NCBI GenBank assembly: GCA_903844785.1
Contig: CAIMVB010000003.1
Coordinates: 1 to 7,563 of the forward strand
DNA: 7,563 bases
From: an uncultured Rhodospirillales bacterium
Lineage (GTDB): Bacteria; Pseudomonadota; Alphaproteobacteria; Acetobacterales; Acetobacteraceae
Direction of reading: 5' to 3'
In this document: positions 4,609 through 7,563 of the stretch, in pieces
How the letters are laid out: the number at the start of each line of letters is the position of its first letter
Numbering within the stretch: position 1 is the stretch's first letter
The notes under the pieces: model-generated
Databases searched by the model: none
The model's input: only the letters and a program-made list of their open reading frames with translations
What the model was told of the DNA's origin: nothing
Position numbers and translations under genes: made by a program

Positions 4609-7563
4609 TTACCGCCCAGGCGGCGCGGCGGCGTTCAGCCCGCCCAGACGTTCCGGCAGCAGGCGCAATTGGCTGATTTCCCGTTGCAGGCGCGGCAGGT
4701 CCTGAACCCCGCGCGCCGAATCGCTGGTCAGCAAGACAAAGGCTTCAGCCAGCGGTCCACCGGCCATGCGCGCGCCATAGGTTTCGCGCAAATGGGCCAG
4801 CGCATCCGTATCATTCGCCATGGCAGCAAAGGCGCCCGCGCGGGCCAGATCGCGCCGCTGCGCGGGATTGAGCGGCTCTGGCGGCGGCGGCGTCGCGGCG
4901 CGGATATGGCGCAGCATTGCCTGGCTTGCCCCTGCCCAATCCTGCGCTTCCGCACGGATTTCCGCGAGAGCTTCAGCCCCGCCACTGCCTAGCCCAGACA
5001 GCAAGCTTTCCGCGCGGCTACGATTACCCGTACGCGCCAGAAGCTTGGCGCGGAGAATGACGCGGTCGGGTTCCTCCACATCGCCGGGTGCGGCATCCAG
5101 CGCCGCCAAAGCGCCGGAAGCATCACCATCCGCGAAACGCAGCATGGCCAATTTGGTACTGACCAAGCGGCGGATGGCAGGGTCCGTCGCGCGGGTCAGC
5201 ACATTACCCAGCAGCGCTGAGGCACGATCCAACAGATCAAGCGCAACAAGGCGATCAGCCAGCATCAGCACTGAACGTGCACTTGCCTCATCCTCCGGCA
5301 TGAATTCCGGATGGGCATCATAGAAGCTGGCCGCATTCAAGGGCGGCGCGGTTTCCAGCGCCACCGCGAAAGCGGCGCGCAACGGCCCACGCAATTCAGC
5401 GGCGCGTTCGGTGTAAAAGCGCTGGGTTTCCTGCAACAATTCAAAGGCAGCGCGACCATCACCGGCTTGGCGCTGCAATTCGGCCAGGCGGACCCGGGCG
5501 GACACTTCTTCGTCATCGCCTCTCCAGGCGAAAAGCGCCGCCTGCAGTTCTGAGATCGCGCCAGCGGTATCTAGCCGGCCCGTGGCAAGCCGCAATTCAA
5601 CGCTGCGCCGAATGGCGCGGGCGCGCCGCAGCCGATCGCGGCCATGCTTAGCGCGCTCATAGGCAATCAGCGCCTCTTCAACCCTGCCATCGGCTTCAGC
5701 CACCATCCCACGCGCCAGGTGCAAGACAGGGTTATCGGGGTCCGCTTCGCCAAGCCGGGCGGCCGCACCCAATTCACCAGCAGAGGCAAGCGATTCCATG
5801 GCAATCGGCGCAAGGCGGCGCGCCAGGGGGCGCGGATAGGAAATCAGCAAGGGCAGCGCCGAGGCAATGGCCGGGCCCGCCACCGCGTGATCTCCGCGCG
5901 CCGCCGCCAGGAAGCCGCGCCATAGCGTGGTTTCATCCGTCTCTGGTATTTGCGGATTTTCCATCTGTCGTGCTTCTGCCTGACGGCCGGACAGCAAGGC
6001 AGCCGCAGCCTGCACCATCAAAAGCCGCATATCAGCGCTTGCTTGCGGGTCTTCCTGCAGGGCCGTGCTGGCCATGGCTTGCGCTTCCTGGGGCATGCCA
6101 AGGGCCAGCAAGGCTTCCGCCGCATGGCGCCGATGCACCGTTCGACCGAGCGGCCCGGCCGCCGCAATATTCGCATTGGCCGCGCGCAGCCTTTCCTGCA
6201 ACGCCGCTACTGAAGCTGTTGGCAGGTCCATGATGCGGCTGAGCGTGGCCGCTTCCGCCAAGGGTTCCCGCCCGGCATCCTCACCAAGCCGCAGAGAATC
6301 AAGCCGCGCGGCCTGTAGAACAAAGCGATCATTCAGGGCGCGCAATTGCATATTATCGCCGCGCGGCAGCACCGCCACGCCCAGCATTGCCGGCAGAAGC
6401 TGGAATTCAGGTTGCCGCCGGGCAATGGCCACAGCATGGCCGGGTTCCCGCAAGGTGCCGACAAGCAAAGGGCTGCCGGTTTCGGGGTCGAGCACCGAAA
6501 CACTGCGCCCAGGTCGCGCCGTGCGCAGCACAAGCCGCGCGGGTGGTCCCTGATCAACTTCCGGAACAATGGCGGTCAGGCTTCTATTTGCTTCCACCGC
6601 ATCACGGAAGGCTTCCAGCACCCAGGTATTTCCATTCCGCCTTGGGCGCAGCGTGGCGGGTTGCGCCAAGCGCATCTGCAGGGTGGTTGAATCATTGCCC
6701 TCGCGCGTTTCCATGGCGCGGAAAATCTCGCTCCGGCGGAGCGCCGCAAGATCAAGCGCCTCTGGCTGGTCGAAAACGACCATGATCCAATCGCCGTTGC
6801 GGAATACGGCGGCGCCGACATTCTCACCAAGCGTCAGCGAAATCGCGCGCCCGTCAGCCGCCAAGCTTACAGGAATGTGGTGCGCTGGCGGTACCACCGC
6901 AGGCGCTTGCGCGGCTTCATGCGGCGGCTCTTGGGGCGGGGCCACCACAGCCGGATCAGCCGCTGCCTGTGCCGGAGCCTGTGCCGGAGCCGGCGCCGGG
7001 GCCGGGGCCGGGACCGGGGCCGCAGGTGGCGGAGATGGTGTTTCGGCGCCACCTGGCGAAGCAGCCGCGATGGGTGATGCTTGGCTTGCCGCCTCAGGCG
7101 GCACGGCGGTTGCGGCGGATTCACTCAGCAGCGCCCCCGCCGCAGCGGGAACCGGCGCGGCGGCAGCCGCCGCTGGGCTTGCGGGGGGCGCAGCGGGGGG
7201 TGGGGGAGGCGGCGCAGCCGCGCGGCGCTGGGTGGGCGGCGCTGCTGCTTGGCCAGCCGCCGCTTGGGCGGCCGGTGCAGCGGCCTGATTGCCATCCAGC
7301 ACATCAATCACCACGCGGTTGCCCAGCCGATAGTGGCGAAACCGCGTCCCCAGCGGGGCCTGCAACGCGACCCCGCTTTCAATGGCCGAGATTGACAGGA
7401 CATTTTTTGGCAGGCGCAGCGCGGCGGAAAGATCGAACCGGGCCGGCGCCTCAAAGCGCAGCACCAGCCGATCACCGGCTTCCTCGGCACGATAGGTCAC
7501 AGGATTGGGCCAATCCAAGACGACCCGGCCATAGGTTGGGTGATTGCCCACCCGGATGCCGAC
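4609..7563 (-). CDS. Large protein with two AMIN-like beta modules, Pro/Ala linker and TPR-like helical region; 5' end outside window
   Basis: The function is not recognised. The frame is open to the right edge (984 codons visible). The GTG at 7551 (taken as residue 1) is internal to a conserved-looking strand (VGIRVGNHPTYGRVVLDWP), so the true start lies outside. Residues 1-88 form a beta-rich module with alternating hydrophobics, resembling AMIN domains of periplasmic envelope proteins. Residues about 89-228 are a Pro/Ala-rich linker with a PPPPPP run (114-119) and PAPAPAPAPA (181-190). Residues about 238-315 form a second, similar module, and about 336-415 is more beta-rich sequence. From about 440 to 975 the protein is helical and TPR-like, with LLALGMPQEAQAMASTAL, MVAEADGRVEEALIAYERA and LAELQRQAGDGRAAFELLQE. 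No membrane helix is visible; a signal peptide may lie upstream. A periplasmic envelope or flagellar-motor accessory role is inference. speD follows on the same strand after 157 bases. Confidence 0.85.
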   Translation of the reverse strand, partial: VGIRVGNHPTYGRVVLDWPNPVTYRAEEAGDRLVLRFEAPARFDLSAALRLPKNVLSISAIESGVALQAPLGTRFRHYRLGNRVVIDVLDGNQAAAPAAQAAAGQAAAPPTQRRAAAPPPPPPAAPPASPAAAAAAPVPAAAGALLSESAATAVPPEAASQASPIAAASPGGAETPSPPPAAPVPAPAPAPAPAQAPAQAAADPAVVAPPQEPPHEAAQAPAVVPPAHHIPVSLAADGRAISLTLGENVGAAVFRNGDWIMVVFDQPEALDLAALRRSEIFRAMETREGNDSTTLQMRLAQPATLRPRRNGNTWVLEAFRDAVEANRSLTAIVPEVDQGPPARLVLRTARPGRSVSVLDPETGSPLLVGTLREPGHAVAIARRQPEFQLLPAMLGVAVLPRGDNMQLRALNDRFVLQAARLDSLRLGEDAGREPLAEAATLSRIMDLPTASVAALQERLRAANANIAAAGPLGRTVHRRHAAEALLALGMPQEAQAMASTALQEDPQASADMRLLMVQAAAALLSGRQAEARQMENPQIPETDETTLWRGFLAAARGDHAVAGPAIASALPLLISYPRPLARRLAPIAMESLASAGELGAAARLGEADPDNPVLHLARGMVAEADGRVEEALIAYERAKHGRDRLRRARAIRRSVELRLATGRLDTAGAISELQAALFAWRGDDEEVSARVRLAELQRQAGDGRAAFELLQETQRFYTERAAELRGPLRAAFAVALETAPPLNAASFYDAHPEFMPEDEASARSVLMLADRLVALDLLDRASALLGNVLTRATDPAIRRLVSTKLAMLRFADGDASGALAALDAAPGDVEEPDRVILRAKLLARTGNRSRAESLLSGLGSGGAEALAEIRAEAQDWAGASQAMLRHIRAATPPPPEPLNPAQRRDLARAGAFAAMANDTDALAHLRETYGARMAGGPLAEAFVLLTSDSARGVQDLPRLQREISQLRLLPERLGGLNAAAPPGR
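6971..7024 (-). repeat. Imperfect GCCGGN hexamer tandem repeat in the Pro/Ala linker
   Basis: Nine consecutive hexamers on the plus strand read gccgga, gcctgt, gccgga, gccggc, gccggg (three times), accggg and gccgca. On the coding strand they specify alternating Pro-Ala (with some Gln-Ala) residues. Six-base units keep the frame, so copy-number change would alter linker length without truncation. The stretch 6998-7019 also fits a G-quadruplex pattern on the plus (template) strand. Confidence 0.75.
7175..7206 (+). other. G-quadruplex motif over the polyproline codons
   Basis: Four G-tracts of 3, 6, 6 and 5 bases are separated by loops of 5, 6 and 1 bases on the plus strand, satisfying the usual G3+N1-7 rule. 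The plus strand is the template for the large gene, whose message here encodes the PPPPPP run (residues 114-119). Folding in the cell is not shown. Confidence 0.45.

Noticed and set aside
6569..7288. Plus-strand open frame of 239 codons rich in Gly/Ala opposite the large gene
   Set aside because: It is the complement of the Pro/Ala-rich linker. Low-complexity GC-rich DNA often leaves all frames open, and no start signal or domain is visible.
1..7563. Mobile element, CRISPR, toxin-antitoxin or defence island
   Set aside because: No transposase, integrase, regularly spaced repeats, attachment-type repeats or defence-protein motifs are visible; every large frame belongs to flagellar, polyamine or the beta-module/TPR gene.

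Overview
The window looks like chromosomal DNA of a flagellated alphaproteobacterium. Rhodospirillales, possibly Acetobacteraceae, is my best guess from protein style, gene order and fairly high G+C. That placement is inference, since no rRNA or other taxonomic marker is present. Nearly all of the window is coding, in tightly packed operons. I found no tRNA, rRNA, insertion sequence, phage gene or CRISPR array.

Left part (1-1610, minus strand): a flagellar basal-body and export operon in the order flgB, flgC, fliE, fliQ, fliR. flgB and flgC encode proximal rod proteins. FliE joins the rod to the MS-ring and export gate. FliQ and FliR are integral-membrane subunits of the FliPQR gate. fliR runs off the left edge and only its first 54 codons are present. 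Junctions range from direct abutment to a 42-base gap that holds a perfect hairpin.

Middle (1611-3027): a short AT-rich divergent region separates that operon from a plus-strand set of an unrecognised small gene, fliO and fliP, joined by ATGA overlaps. FliP is the third gate subunit and FliO assists its assembly. The divergent region therefore probably controls the complete FliPQR gate from both sides. A good match to a sigma-54 promoter lies just before flgB, although its geometry is awkward.

Right of fliP (3052-4451, minus strand): a spermidine pathway pair, speD (S-adenosylmethionine decarboxylase) followed by speE (spermidine synthase). SpeD makes decarboxylated AdoMet and SpeE transfers its aminopropyl group to putrescine. 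speE converges on fliP, with a strong hairpin at the fliP stop codon. A second, terminator-like hairpin sits between speD and speE.

Right end (4609-7563, minus strand): one very large gene, open at its 5' end. It encodes at least 984 residues. Two similar beta-rich, AMIN-like modules flank a Pro/Ala-rich linker, and a long TPR-like helical region follows. The linker DNA contains hexamer repeats and two G-quadruplex motifs on the template strand. Its function is not recognised. A cell-envelope or flagellar-motor accessory role would fit the architecture and neighbourhood but is unproven.

Overall this is a fairly ordinary flagellar and polyamine region. The least explained items are the large beta-module/TPR protein, the small gene before fliO, and the stop-codon-associated hairpins. 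I see no evidence for a wholly new system.
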